Below, piece after piece: positions 38,331 to 49,371 of a stretch of 64,000 bases of DNA. The stretch is from Cardiocondyla obscurior (lineage: Eukaryota; Arthropoda; Insecta; Hymenoptera; Formicidae), in assembly GCF_019399895.1 (NCBI RefSeq), contig NC_091864.1, positions 2,396,001 through 2,460,000 of the forward strand. The letters are read 5' to 3'. The notes beneath the pieces were generated by a model. The model ran no database searches and was not told the origin of the DNA. It saw nothing but the letters and a program-made list of their open reading frames with translations. Within the stretch, counting starts at the first letter, position 1, and each line of letters opens with the position of its first letter. The position numbers were made by a program, and so were the translations under genes.

Positions 38331-40015
38331 ATACTTGGTGTATCGACTAACGAAAACCGGTAGTAAAGAGTCTGCGATTTCCATTGTGCCAGAAGCTTCT
38401 TGTATTTTATTTCACATCTGGAAGCGGGATCCCATCGTCGCTTCCCGGACGTGGAAAACGGTCCAGTATCTCTATTCAGGCACTATCTCGCTTTTTTTAT
38501 GACGACAATGTATAATTTCATTAGTTCCAGCTACTTAATTATTTTTTTTTTTTTTTGTTACACGTTTCGAAGTAAAAGCCGTGAATAATAATAAAAAGAA
38601 AAAAAAAATGTTTATGAAATTGATCATATTTAATAAATATTGTTTTCGTAATTATAATTATTTGTGGAGTTGCCAAATACTTTATTTAATTGAAAGCCTC
38701 ACATATTCTACTTTTTTATATTTTATTCGCTTAAGTACGTAATATTATAACACGGAAAAAAAAAATAAAAAAGAAAAAAAAATAAATTAGTTTAAAGTTT
38801 AATTGTATAATCTGATGTGTGCAATGTAAGTTGCACTTTTTTTTTTTAACGATGCGTATAAATTAATATCTTTACGTTAATAAAATGACTGATTCTTTTT
38901 TAGTTGCGAGTAAGCATCTGGTACGTGCTGCTGGCATTGTATATAACAGTATCCGATTAACGATGGAATAAAGGAAGCAATTATGATTGTTGATTGATGT
39001 GTATTGCATGCTGAAACATTGTCATCCAACCAAACGTAAGCTTCGTGAATGTCAGAGTGGCGCGAGTAAATGTCGTATTTGAAAGATCGGTAAATTAAGG
39101 AGATGTATCTCTAGCGATTCTCGCCGAAGGGAGATCATCTGCGTTCGAATCATCCACGTGGTTACTTTAGCCAGCATTGTTTTATTCACCGCGGATATGT
39201 GTATTGGGCCGGACTACACAAGGAATCATATTTTACGTTGGGTTGATATTAATTACATCACGGGTGTAAAAATGGATGCACTAATAAAAAGCAGTTCATT
39301 TTTGGTGCAGCATGTAAATAACAACAGCCCAAAATAATGAAGACTGTGCACAAGGATCTGTCTTAGGAATTAATGACTTTCTTTTTTTTTTTTTTTATGA
39401 GTATTAGTAAATTGCTGAAGTTTATATACGATAGCTTTATTTGAAATTTTTTATAATAAATTATTTTTACCACAATGTATTAGATAATTTGACTTTAAAA
39501 ATATTTTCAGTTTCTTTCTTTTTTTCTTTGTGATTAGCAGATATGTAACAGGGAAAATTAATTGTATTAAGAAACGGGACATTAGTTTACTTATACGCAT
39601 ATTAATTAATTAACTATTAATTTTTATTCGCGGACAATGCGACTTGAGATCATTGTCGCAATGAGACGTTACGTGCATTAGTCAAGTTCTTCGGTAATTA
39701 AACATTCGCGATGTCGACTCGTCCACGGGAAAAAAAAATTAAATTCAAATTAAATTGTTTAGGAGCTTAAATACTTTTTGCGCAGTCTTCTTTTGGAGCG
39801 AGCTTGATTTAGTATTATCCACACGCTTGGTTTCGAGCTTTTCTTTCAACGATCGAGAAAGAAAGACAGGTCGGGGCGGGGGAGAAAAGGGGATTAAAGT
39901 GTTCAGGTCGCGCTGTCTTGATCGACGGGTCACCCTTTGCAGATAAGAGGGGTTCGTTTCGTGCGCCCGGTAGGAACCCGTATGATGTAAAAGGCCTCCC
40001 CCTGTATGCTTACAG
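38331..40015 (+). other. Z2 3' UTR and intron
   Basis: AT-rich non-coding sequence with AATAAA-type signals near 38,590. No gene recognised; the minus-strand frame at 39,745-40,290 is the antisense of the next exon. Confidence 0.6.
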
Positions 40016-40254
40016 CCAGCCCCGCGAAGGAGATCGCCTTGAGTAGCAGCGACGGCGAACTGCCATTTCGGTGCGTAATGTGTGGACGTGGGTACAGGTC
40101 GCGGTCGTCTCTCACGCGACACTCCAGATACGAGTGCGGCCGTCTCGGATCCCGGTATACCTTCACCTGCACCCTCTGCGGCAAGTATTTCTGCCGGCCG
40201 GATCACCTCAAGCAACATATTCTCAACATCCACGGGGGCTCCGTCGCTAAATAA
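40016..40254 (+). CDS. lola: terminal exon Z3: C2HC plus C2H2 fingers
   Basis: Acceptor GCTTACAG ends at 40,015; G plus CC gives Ala. It encodes 79 residues. Finger 1 is FRCVMCGRGYRSRSSLTRH then SRYEC (C2HC). Finger 2 is FTCTLCGKYFCRPDHLKQH then ILNIH (C2H2). The linker between them is longer than the CGQxPRF linker of later exons. The exon is GC-rich within AT-rich DNA, as expected of coding sequence. Confidence 0.93.
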
Positions 40255-42948
40255 CCGCGGCTGTACCTCTTCGGCGCACCGAAAAAGCATTCTGATCTAA
40301 TCGCTGCCTAGCTATCGAAGATTAATTATCAATGGACAAACCGCCTGATCCTCGGGGACGCGTCGGAATTTATAGCGAAAGTAGTTGTGACTGTCGACGA
40401 AGCCGAGAGGGAACGTCTTAGCACCATACGTTTTCAAAAGAGATTTTAATATTTTCCATCAAGTAACTTTTTTATAATATATATAAATAATCTTGTAATT
40501 TTTATTCTAAAGCTTGCAAACCGCTGGATTATTTTTATATAAATTATATTTCAGCGCGACAGCGGAAGGAGATTTGTTGTTTCGTTTAGAGATTAAGATA
40601 AAATTTATTTTGATCTTAATGTCGCAATAATTTTTTTTTTTTTACTTGAACGGGTGTTTTACATTAGACTTTAGGTAATTTAGGGTTTGTTAGAGGTTAT
40701 TTCTTTTGTTTAATGAACTTTATATTTTAAATGTACTTTTTGCTTTGATTTGCTTATCCAAAGGAGTACCAAAGGAAATTTTTATTTTGAATTTGTTAGT
40801 AAGGCTAGTTACATAAAGAAATACTTTTTTATGTGACTAAAAACTTTTTTTTTTAGGTAACGATTGATTTGAATTTTAAGTAAAACCTTAATATTTTTAT
40901 GCAAATGTTTTTATTTAAAGAACTCGCGGTTTGAAATTCGCGTTAAAAATTTTTGTTTTTAATTTATATGAATTTTTGCGCAACAAATATGATTTTATCG
41001 TAATATGTATGTTAAGTTAAACATATTACCAATAATTTTTTTTTATTTTTTATTTTACGGTTCCAAGATTATATGTATATGAATTAATGTTGTATGTGCT
41101 CAAGTAGGAATTTCATTTTAAATAACAAAAGATATTTTCTTTACGAATTTTAACAAGAATTGAAATAAATGATTGCGTGTATGTTGCGTATCTGCGTGTC
41201 TTTGGAGGTAAACTGCCAAATAGCCTGATTACGAAATGCCAAATGACTAATATTCCTATTTTTCTAGTGCAATACGCGTTTAAGTTATTCTACACAAGTA
41301 TACGATTATACAATGATATATAGATAGGCTAATTAATATATTGAAAAGTGTTGTCTAGGAGCGACGAAACTTTTGTGTATAAAAAGAAGTCCACGTTTGT
41401 TCCTGCCTCTTGTTGAATTTTTTTGAATACATTTTAACGTAATTAATTTTAATTATTTGAAAAGAAACTATTATCGAAAATTAAAATATCTTTATTATAT
41501 GTTTAATGAATCGTTTAACAAAACGAATATCGGAATTCGGAAGTTTGCTTTTCGCATTTGAATAGACAATTAATTTTATTTTTTACAATTATATTTTTTC
41601 TTCGTATATAATGTTATATGTATATTTTATTTTTTACTCTATTATTTTTAAAATAATTATAGTTTAACGCCCGATATAGCTTTGTAAGCTTCTACGTTCG
41701 AGATATTTATTAAACGCGAAAAGTTTTTAAAAATGTGCATTAAAAATTTAATTTTTTTACAATTAAAGAATTTAATTTGAAAGTAGGAAAGGTTATTTGT
41801 ATTCTGAAAATTTATTTAAAAATGAAACTATTCTATTTTATTTTTTTTTTTATTATAGAGGTAAATGTTTTAAATTATAAACATTTTTTTTTTTACGGAG
41901 ATACGATTTTTTTGATGGTTTTATTTTATTGCAGAAATATTAGTTATATTTAAAGAGAAGTATGCTATACATATGTAGCGACTTTGGCGTCGCACATTTT
42001 ATCTGAGGCTATAAAATACATGCAATTATCTTATTTATACGAGTTTATATGTAGAACAAATTTGTACAGTTGGGACTTCGCTTTTAAAAAAAAATTACGA
42101 TATAGGTATATTACTGTTATACGTTGTTGGATATTGATTTTAGATATTGTTACTTATAAACTTTATAAATTTTTATGGTATTTCAATAAAAAAAAAAAAA
42201 GTAACATTGTATAAAGTCGTTTCTTACATTTCTTATCCATTTTCTTTGTAATTACGTTCCTTTTAACTTAATTATATTTCTTGTTTAATTATTTATTGTT
42301 TTATTTAATTTCATCTAGATGTGGTATGGGAAACAGCTTTACGTGACTGAGTGTATTATAAAAATTTGTTATGTGTTTTGTCAAAATTAAAAAATAATTT
42401 TTTAATTTAATACAAATTTATAATAAAGAAAATTTGATGAGATTTGCAAACAAACGGATGTATAAAATTGAAAATTTTCTCATTCTTTTTTTTAATGAAA
42501 AATTTAAATATATTATTTTAATTTTTTTTTAATTTTTGTTTGTATATAAAAATTGTGTGTGTAGTTAATTTTTAAACGTATACTGCTTTTTCATAAAATT
42601 AAAAGATTGATTGATATTAATGGTTTTATTCTAACGTGCTAACTTTGTCGTTCCGTTAAAATCGTTTTAAGTGAATCGATAAGGTTTTATTATAAATTTT
42701 TCGTTTGACAAGTTTTCAAGAAAAAAGGTTTTCGATTAAATAAGTCGGCCGAATAAATTCTTGTGGGCGGAAACACGTAATTGTTATATGTTGTATTGTT
42801 TTTTGGAAATCCGAGGGATACGAGTATTAATTTCTTTCAGTGTTCATACATCTGAGGATAGTATTTGTTACCCGAGGTATTCCTAATCCATGGGGCAGAA
42901 CCGATCTTTGCGAGGACTGACATCACTTCGTTTTATGTTTCATTACAG
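40255..42948 (+). other. Z3 3' UTR and intron
   Basis: Long AT-rich stretch with poly(T) runs; nothing recognisable. Confidence 0.6.
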
Positions 42949-43163
42949 ATTACGTATCGTACGTGACGTTCGGGAAAGGTGTTCGTAAGCATTGGTGTTG
43001 GAAATGCGGCAAATTCTACAAGTATCCATCCTCCTTATCCAGGCATGCCAAATACGGCTGTGGGCCTAACAAATTGAAGAGTGTTTGTCGGTATTGCGGA
43101 AGACTTTACGCCAGACCCGATAGCCTCAACGATCACATAACTAGGATCCACAAATGTCTCTGA
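42949..43163 (+). CDS. lola: terminal exon Z4: C2HC plus C2H2 fingers
   Basis: Acceptor CATTACAG ends at 42,948; G plus AT gives Asp. It encodes only 71 residues, the shortest zinc exon. Finger 1 is HWCWKCGKFYKYPSSLSRH then AKYGC (C2HC); finger 2 is SVCRYCGRLYARPDSLNDH then ITRIH (C2H2). The protein ends four residues after the last His, so it lacks the hydrophobic tail seen in later exons. AATAAA lies about 60 bases after the stop. Confidence 0.93.
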
Positions 43164-44221
43164 TCTCACTTACGATTTCGAGCTGCTGTTTTTTTTTTTT
43201 TTTAATTTTTTTTTATCGCGTAAAATAAATTTGGCAATATGTGAAATTTATATTTTTTAAGCAAATGTTATTATCTTTAATTAATTATATTATTAACAGG
43301 TACAAATTACATTGAATGTATTTTGTTAATTTATTGGATAATTTTTATTTTTGCAAACAGTTAAAAAAAAAAGTTTAAGGGATACTTTATTGGTAAAGTT
43401 TAGTTTTATAATTGTTGCAGTGAGAATCATTGCTAATTATGTTGGAATGTTACCTTTGAAAAGAAATTTATTGTTGGAAAATAATATTTTTAATTATATA
43501 AAACGGGGGGAAGGGGAGAGAATTTAATAAATATTTAAAAATAACTTATACATAATTAATGTTGAAATTATTAATGCGTTTTACGCAAACTAATTTCTTT
43601 GCACTGCTACGTTTAGTGCTTTTGACATGATGGAATGCTTTCGTCTGCGATTGTAAAGCGAATCGTCATTTATTAACTCACATATTATTCTATCGCAAAA
43701 AGAAAAAATAGAAAATATTTCAAGCTTACTCTAATTTATTTAATAAAAATTTAATAAAATTTTAATTTTAGTTAAAATCCACGTTATTTAGGAAGATTTC
43801 GCGAATAAGAAGATGGTACGCGAGCTGTAAATAATAAATTTCTTCAAATCTAAACGATTAATTGAACGTGAAAAATATTTAAAATAACAATTCTCCACTG
43901 AAGATTTAATGCCACTCCAACGTTTGAAGATCCTACTTAACACGAATATCCCCAAAACTATTCGTCATTTACAATTTAATCATTGCCTCTGTTATTTTAT
44001 CTAATGCTGCCTATGTTCTGAGATGATAATTTAGTTAGAGAATTTAGTCGTAGAGCATAGTATTTATACACAACCGCTGGAAGATCACGTAAAAGAATCG
44101 GAGAAAGAGGGGGAAAAAGTGATTTTGCTTGCTGGAATACTCGTAAAAGTGAATTGCGAAGCACGCGTTGCCTACAGAATGCAAAATTGACATTTTTGTT
44201 TCGTTTCGGACCTGCTTGCAG
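43164..44221 (+). other. Z4 3' UTR and intron
   Basis: AT-rich; no gene recognised. Confidence 0.6.
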
Positions 44222-44565
44222 CATACTGGACCGAATACCCAATTCTGCACGAGAGTCTGCTCTTCCCCCAGTCGATTGACTGGAAGAAAACCTCCGAGCA
44301 GCATCACCGTCAGCAGCAGCAGCAAGAACAGCAGTCATTTCCGCAGCAATCGTTGCAAGACCATGTCTGCAAGAATTGTGGCAAGATCTACAAGCGACGA
44401 AATGCTCTGTGGCGACACTTGAAATACGAATGCGGCAAAAATCCTAGATTCCAGTGCCCGTATTGTCGATACCGAACGAAACAACGTTCCAACATGTCAT
44501 CGCACATCAAGCACAAACACGTGGGCTTTAAGATTTACGTGATCGATCTCGAGACTGGCAATTAA
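44222..44565 (+). CDS. lola: terminal exon Z5: C2HC plus C2H2 fingers
   Basis: Acceptor CTTGCAG ends at 44,221; G plus CA gives Ala. It encodes 114 residues. A lead (AYWTEYPILHESLLFPQS) and a glutamine run (HHRQQQQQEQQ) precede finger 1, HVCKNCGKIYKRRNALWRH then LKYEC (C2HC), the linker CGKNPRF, and finger 2, QCPYCRYRTKQRSNMSSH then IKHKH (C2H2). The tail VGFKIYVIDLETGN holds the hydrophobic YVID motif found in many later exons. The CAG tract could vary in length. Confidence 0.94.
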
Positions 44566-45301
44566 ATGTTTACTTTAGCACGTTTTTTAATACGAACATA
44601 TATTGAAATTAATAAGTTAATGAAGAAATTAAAGATTGAAGGGAACTAGAAAAAATTTTTTTTTAGTTTACCGATGTTATTTAATTATAATAGTATTAAT
44701 TAAAAGAGATTCTTTTATTTGCAGTATATGTAATTTAGGATTATAGATGATGAAAATTTAGAATTTTTATTTTAATGTTTCCTGTAAGATATTTTCTGAG
44801 AATAAATTTATGAGCTGTTATATTAATATTATAATATAGTAATCACGCATATTTAAAATAATATTCGAGTGACAAACGAACGGAACAACATATAACTTCT
44901 TTTAATGATATAATAATGTCTCTGTCGTTTAAAATTTTAAACGCAAAAAATTAACTAATTAAATTCCCTAGTTTAATTATTAATAATTTAACTTATTTTC
45001 GTTGTCTTATTGTTGGCTGTACACAAATATATCCTGTTACGTGTTGCGGAATAAATTTCTTATATTTATCCGATTGAATGTCTTTTTCGGGGTTTAATAA
45101 TGGGAAAGCCGAAATTACTTTTTACTAATCAAGTATAAACCAAATCGTCTTCCAGGTTTTTTCGAGCATGCGGACCAAACGCTGTCTTGTCATCCTCTAT
45201 ATCTATTCTATTTCTACGAGTTTAGTAGTTAGAGATCTCAATAAATATCGAATCTTTATAGCACTTCTCTCCCATTCATTCCACGTCGTTGTTTGTTGCA
45301 G
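44566..45301 (+). other. Z5 3' UTR and intron
   Basis: AT-rich, with an AATAAA near 44,800. Nothing else recognised. Confidence 0.6.
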
Positions 45302-45666
45302 CATTGTCGCTCGATAGTAATCAAATTAGTGAGATTCGTTGCTATTTCTGCAACTGTCTATACTCGACGGTAGCTCATCTGAAAAGCCATCTGACCAGAG
45401 GCTGCTTCATGGACCCGTCCTTCTCGGTCGAGGAGCGGCGCAACATCGACAGAATGAAATCAAGAAATTATGTTTGCCCGCAATGCTCGCAGGGTTACAA
45501 GAACAAACGTACATTGGCTACACATCTACGTATCGCCTGTGGACGCGAGCCGAAGTTTCAGTGCCCATATTGTGGGCTGAAGAGCAAACATCCGCCTAAC
45601 ATCTACGCGCACATTAGACGCAAGCACAAGGGTGAAGATCTCTTCCTGATAATTAATAATAAATAG
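45302..45666 (+). CDS. lola: terminal exon Z6: three fingers
   Basis: Acceptor GTTGCAG ends at 45,301; G plus CA gives Ala. It encodes 121 residues with three fingers: IRCYFCNCLYSTVAHLKSH then LTRGC (C2HC), YVCPQCSQGYKNKRTLATH then LRIAC (C2HC), and after a CGREPKF linker QCPYCGLKSKHPPNIYAH then IRRKH (C2H2). The tail is EDLFLIINNK. The extra N-terminal finger, separated by an acidic spacer, distinguishes it from the two-finger exons. Confidence 0.93.
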
Positions 45667-46141
45667 ATAAACTACATTACGAATGTTAAAAAAAAAAAAT
45701 GGAACGTTGCACTCTTGCTAAAACTTTGAGAGTTTTATAATCGGTGTTAATTTTAACAATTAATTTATTCGAACGACGTGTTAATTGTTTATTTTAAATG
45801 TATCCTCTTCTAAAGAAGACAAAAGTTACTAATTACGTTGGAAGGCGCGTCGAGATCGTTTGATCGTACTGCGGATATTTTTATGAGTATTATACGTCAC
45901 GGTTTTCTTTTTTTTTTTTTTTTCAGAAAAATAAAATATGTGCTTCTGAATCGTACTTTTTAATTTACTTTCCTCTCCTAATTGTGCTCGTGAGAAATTA
46001 ATTTTACGCATATTAAATGCGTTTATCGAGATGACTATGCGTTTTATATAATAAGTAGAAGAAACTATGCGCGCGCCACGCGCGCGCTATTTTCTAAGGG
46101 ACCCCAATTATAAATTACGGAAAAAAAATCATGCGACTTAC
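45667..46141. other. Z6 3' UTR and gap before the antisense module
   Basis: AT-rich apart from an alternating GC hairpin at 46,069-46,087. No coding exon is seen on the + strand. Confidence 0.5.
46069..46087. repeat. GC hairpin, alternating GC
   Basis: GCGCGCGC, three bases CAC, then GCGCGCGC again. It forms a perfect 8-bp GC stem in AT-rich surroundings. Confidence 0.75.
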
Positions 46142-46184
46142 CAATCTGCATGAACTCAGCGGAGTTGTAGAGTTCTGCCGGTGA
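46142..46184 (-). ncRNA. antisense module copy 2, exon b
   Basis: On the minus strand: acceptor TATGTTACAG before 46,184, a 43-base exon, and donor ATTG|GTAAGT after 46,142. Its second half (CTCCGCTGAGTTCATGCAGA) resembles exon b of copy 1 at 46,930-46,962. The donor and following bases (GTAAGTCGCATG) also match those of copy 1 (GTGAGTCGCATG). No long coding frame; ncRNA is a provisional type. Confidence 0.45.
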
Positions 46185-46303
46185 CTGTAACATAAAATGG
46201 GAAATATTAATGTAGACATGTAGTATATTAGTTAATAAAATTAAAAAAAAGGGTAAAAGTTTTTTTTAATAAAGATTTTATTAAAAAAAAAATTTATGCT
46301 TAC

Positions 46304-46608
46304 CTAAAAGTTGCTCCGCTGATGCAGGATGCCCATTCCGAGCCTGCTCCTCCTCTCAGATGGGACGTGTCGAGTCATCCTTCCGCGCACTGGACACTCA
46401 CGAACGCGCCCGATAAAAATTATTGTGACAAAAATTAATTTTTTATTGAACACTCGCACGATAGTCTACGACACTCCCGTTAAAAAATTTTTATATAAAA
46501 AAAAGACGTCCGAATACTTTGCGGAACTTCCGAAGCGACCGACGAACCGGCTGCGGTTCGTATTCGTATAGTTTCGGCGTACGACACTTTTCTCCTTCGG
46601 ATTTTTAT
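46304..46608 (-). ncRNA. antisense module copy 2, exon a
   Basis: On the minus strand: acceptor CTGCTTAG before 46,608, exon starting ATAAAAATCC, ending CGGAGCAACTTTTAG with donor GTAAGC. Both ends match exon a of copy 1 (start ATAAAAATATCC, end CGGAGCAACCCACTG), but the middle is about 180 bases longer. A one-base length difference near the shared end breaks a common reading frame, which argues for non-coding or decayed sequence. Confidence 0.42.
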
Positions 46609-46710
46609 CTAAGCAGAATTTTTATTCCGCTCAGATAAAAATCCAAAGAAGTGCTGAGCTGAAATAATATCAATGTAAATTCCATACAGATGTATGCAAT
46701 TTACATTGAT
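46595..46710. repeat. two neighbouring inverted repeats
   Basis: Arms 46,595-46,614 and 46,629-46,648 pair over about 20 bases around a 14-base loop (CTTCGGATTTTTATCTAAGC against GCTCAGATAAAAATCCAAAG). A second near-perfect hairpin spans 46,669-46,710 with arms ATCAATGTAAATT and AATTTACATTGAT. The first one carries an inverted copy of the antisense exon-a start. Confidence 0.7.
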
Positions 46711-46929
46711 GTGTGAAACTGAAATTAAGACAAAATATATAACATTTTTTTTAAATTTATCTATATTGTTTTAAAAGTTTTTATTATTTTAGGTTTCCGG
46801 CGCGGTGTATTATTATTTTATTTTATTAAACATTTATTTTATATTATATAATTGTGCCGCGAGTAGTATAAAAATGTTTTCCCACCCGAAATGCTAATAA
46901 GTTCTACAAAATAAAAGCATGCGACTCAC

Positions 46930-46962
46930 GGATATGCAGCGGCGGAGTGTTGGTAAGATGAT
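46930..46962 (-). ncRNA. antisense module copy 1, exon b
   Basis: On the minus strand: acceptor TTTGTTACAG before 46,962, a 33-base exon, donor ATATCC|GTGAGT after 46,930. It follows exon a of copy 1 after a 156-base intron. The exon is 11 codons long and stays in one open frame with the end of exon a (ending LRRCIS), but no start codon or homologue is recognised. Confidence 0.45.
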
Positions 46963-47118
46963 CTGTAACAAATAAATGAAAAAAATTAATTTGTAGAGAT
47001 CTCAATAATTATTTAGAAAAAAAAAAATTATACGCGCCTCTGATTTTTTAATTAAATACCACAAAATTAAGTTTTGAAAACGGCAAAGTTAAAAAAAAGA
47101 GAAAAAATTGATCCTTAC

Positions 47119-47245
47119 CAGTGGGTTGCTCCGCCGATGCTCGATGCCTTTCCTAGGTCCTCCTCCTCCTCTCAGCACTGGCCACTCCAACCGGGATGTC
47201 AGGCTGGTGCTCCTTCGACGAAAGTCTTCCTCTGGATATTTTTAT
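47119..47245 (-). ncRNA. antisense module copy 1, exon a
   Basis: On the minus strand: acceptor TTTGTTTCAG before 47,245, a 127-base exon, donor CACTG|GTAAGG after 47,119. One frame is open from just after a TAA at its start, encoding a basic, glycine-rich stretch, and runs into exon b. The other frames are closed. Transcription is opposite to lola, inside the finger array. Confidence 0.45.
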
Positions 47246-47924
47246 CTGAAACAAAAAAATTATATTATGTTAGCAAAAATAACGAAAATTAAACGAGCTG
47301 CGTAATGTAAATTAAAATAATGTCACTAAATATTCTCGCATTTTGAGACGCAGCAATGATTTCATCACTAATACGTTGTGCGCATTAAACAGAGACATTT
47401 TAACATCCAATGTGGGAGTAAGTGGTATCGTATTTCTTTCCTTCTCGCTGCAAAAATGTCGTGCGTCGCGTATCGCGATTACGCGGCGCATTCTTTCCCC
47501 GTTTCATTTTGATGTGACGGAAACAGCCCTTCGTCAATTTAACTTACATGTACGCATGAAATATATCTTACAGCTTTTTGTTAATAAACCTTTAATCTTT
47601 TGCGGTCAATATATAAAATTTTTCAAATAAATCCAAAAAAAAAAACAAATAAATTAATTAAAAAAATAATTGTATTAAAATTATTTTATAACTGTTTAAT
47701 AAATTGTAATAATTATTGTTATCACATTGCTTATTATAAGAGATGGAATACTGATTTATTATAATCGAGGCGTTTAACCGCAAATGATTGAATGTAATTG
47801 AACATTTACTTTTGCTATCCACCGATAAACGTATCTCGTCTCAGATAATCGCTTCGTGAGTTTTGTTTATACGTTTGCTTAAATGCGAGCGCAATCGATT
47901 GACGTAACGGTAATCGTGTTGCAG

Positions 47925-48271
47925 AACTGGAGCTAAGCGCAAATAATTCGACGCGTGGCGAAGGCACCAAAAGAAAATATAGTTGCAAGTACTGCGGTAA
48001 GGGCTTCACGCAATCCGGCCACCTGAGGAGCCACCAGAAGAGCTCTTGCTACTGGAACCCGAGGTCCACGTGCCATCAATCGCAGAAGATCAGACCGTTC
48101 TCCTGCACGCAGTGCGGCGCCTGCTACTCCAAGCAATCGCATCTAATTTTCCACGTGCGGCACGAGTGCGGCCGCACTCAGAAGTGCAACGTCTGCGGCA
48201 AAACGTTTCTGCACAGCAGCAGCTTGCGAAGACACCGTCAGAGAGCACCGTGCAATTTCCAACTTTGCTAA
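47925..48271 (+). CDS. lola: terminal exon Z7: three fingers
   Basis: Acceptor GTGTTGCAG ends at 47,924; G plus AA gives Glu. It encodes 115 residues to TAA, in a frame without a usable start codon of its own, so a start-based search misses it. Fingers: YSCKYCGKGFTQSGHLRSH then QKSSC (C2HC); FSCTQCGACYSKQSHLIFH then VRHEC (C2HC); KCNVCGKTFLHSSSLRRH then RQRAPC (last Cys after five residues). All three end in Cys rather than His, which is unusual in this array. An AATAAA lies near 48,628. Confidence 0.9.
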
Positions 48272-48713
48272 TGCGCTCGATATCTGAGATTCCGTGCTGT
48301 GCAATTTTGTCGCCGACACTTGGAAAAGGGACGCACGGCGGGCCGCGATTTTAACGCGTCTCAACGTTAAGTAAAATTAATTGGCGCTAAACGGCGGTGA
48401 CGAAGTGAGAATCCTGGACTGTACTGTATTTAAAAAAATTATTCGGAATCTTATGTTGATAATTTGACAACGCAGTACGTTTGATGTTCCTCAGGATAGG
48501 TTTCCGTCGAGGTATTTTTTATCGATAGGCTGAAGTGCAGTATACGTTGCCGCGCGTGGCACGTATCGTTTATAGTGCAACCGAATGCTAAGTCAAAGAA
48601 TTATTGTGATACGTTACGATGAACATGTAAATAAATTATAATATTTCTGAAACGAAAACTTGCCGTTCCTTTTCTGATCTTGTTTAAGTGGGCGCGCTTT
48701 GATTTTTTTGCAG

Positions 48714-48838
48714 AAACGTCGAGTTCGTATTGCCTGTTTGCTCAGCAAGAAACGTTCCGTTTGCCGACCATCGTGCACCGCGCAAGCAATTTCTTGCTTA
48801 TAAATTGCTATCTCTCTTCAGATCTTTTGCATTCGTAA
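48714..48838 (+). CDS. lola: candidate finger-less terminal exon
   Basis: Acceptor TTTTTTTGCAG ends at 48,713 after a strong pyrimidine tract. With the hub G the frame runs 41 residues to TAA: ETSSSYCLFAQQETFRLPT, then IVHRASNFLLINCYLSSDL. There is no finger and no recognised family. Phase agrees with the hub. A second acceptor (48,821) enters the same frame five codons before the stop. Confidence 0.3.
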
Positions 48839-48874
48839 TGGTATTTTTGCTGATTCGCGTTTCTCTGCTTTCAG

Positions 48875-48912
48875 ATTATTTGTTCGAAACCGACGACGAC
48901 ATCGAAGATTGA
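48875..48912 (+). CDS. lola: candidate very short acidic terminal exon
   Basis: Acceptor TCTGCTTTCAG ends at 48,874 with a TGCTGAT branch-site-like sequence upstream. With the hub G it encodes DYLFETDDDIED and a TGA. The acidic tail and phase fit a finger-less BTB isoform, but 38 bases is too short to prove coding. Confidence 0.3.
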
Positions 48913-49371
48913 TAGGCGATGGGCCGAAGAAACGTCAATTTAAATAATTATAAAAAAACTTTTTTAACCCGACGTTTTTATCTTTTGTGTTGTATTTGCG
49001 TTCAGTGCAGACTGAATGTTTAAGTGGCTTAAATGACGTATAATTACGATAATAAAATCCATGACTTTATAAAAAAATGTTTTAAGACTATTTTGCGCTT
49101 TAAAAAAAAAAAGAAATAGAGAGAGAACCTTTATGCACATTTAACATCTTTTCCTACCGCGTACACTTTTTATGACTACAATGGGCTTGCATGCAACTTA
49201 ATTTCTTTTATTTGTCTTTTCTTTTTTTTATTCTTGCATTGAGAATTTGATTACGATAATTTTTTATCGTCTAAATCAAAGAAAATTTTTGCTAATTTCT
49301 TGGCAATATATTAAAAATTTTTTATTACCATTTATTATTTTAAGCCGTTCGTTTTTTTAATTGTGTTACAG

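Larger units (their letters stand above)
48272..49371 (+). other. Z7 3' UTR, candidate short exons, intron
   Basis: AT-rich sequence with three good acceptors at 48,713, 48,821 and 48,874. The two open continuations are listed separately. Confidence 0.5.

Noticed and set aside
39745..40290. 181-residue minus-strand frame
   Set aside because: It is the antisense of zinc exon Z3; the finger pattern and splice phase are on the + strand.
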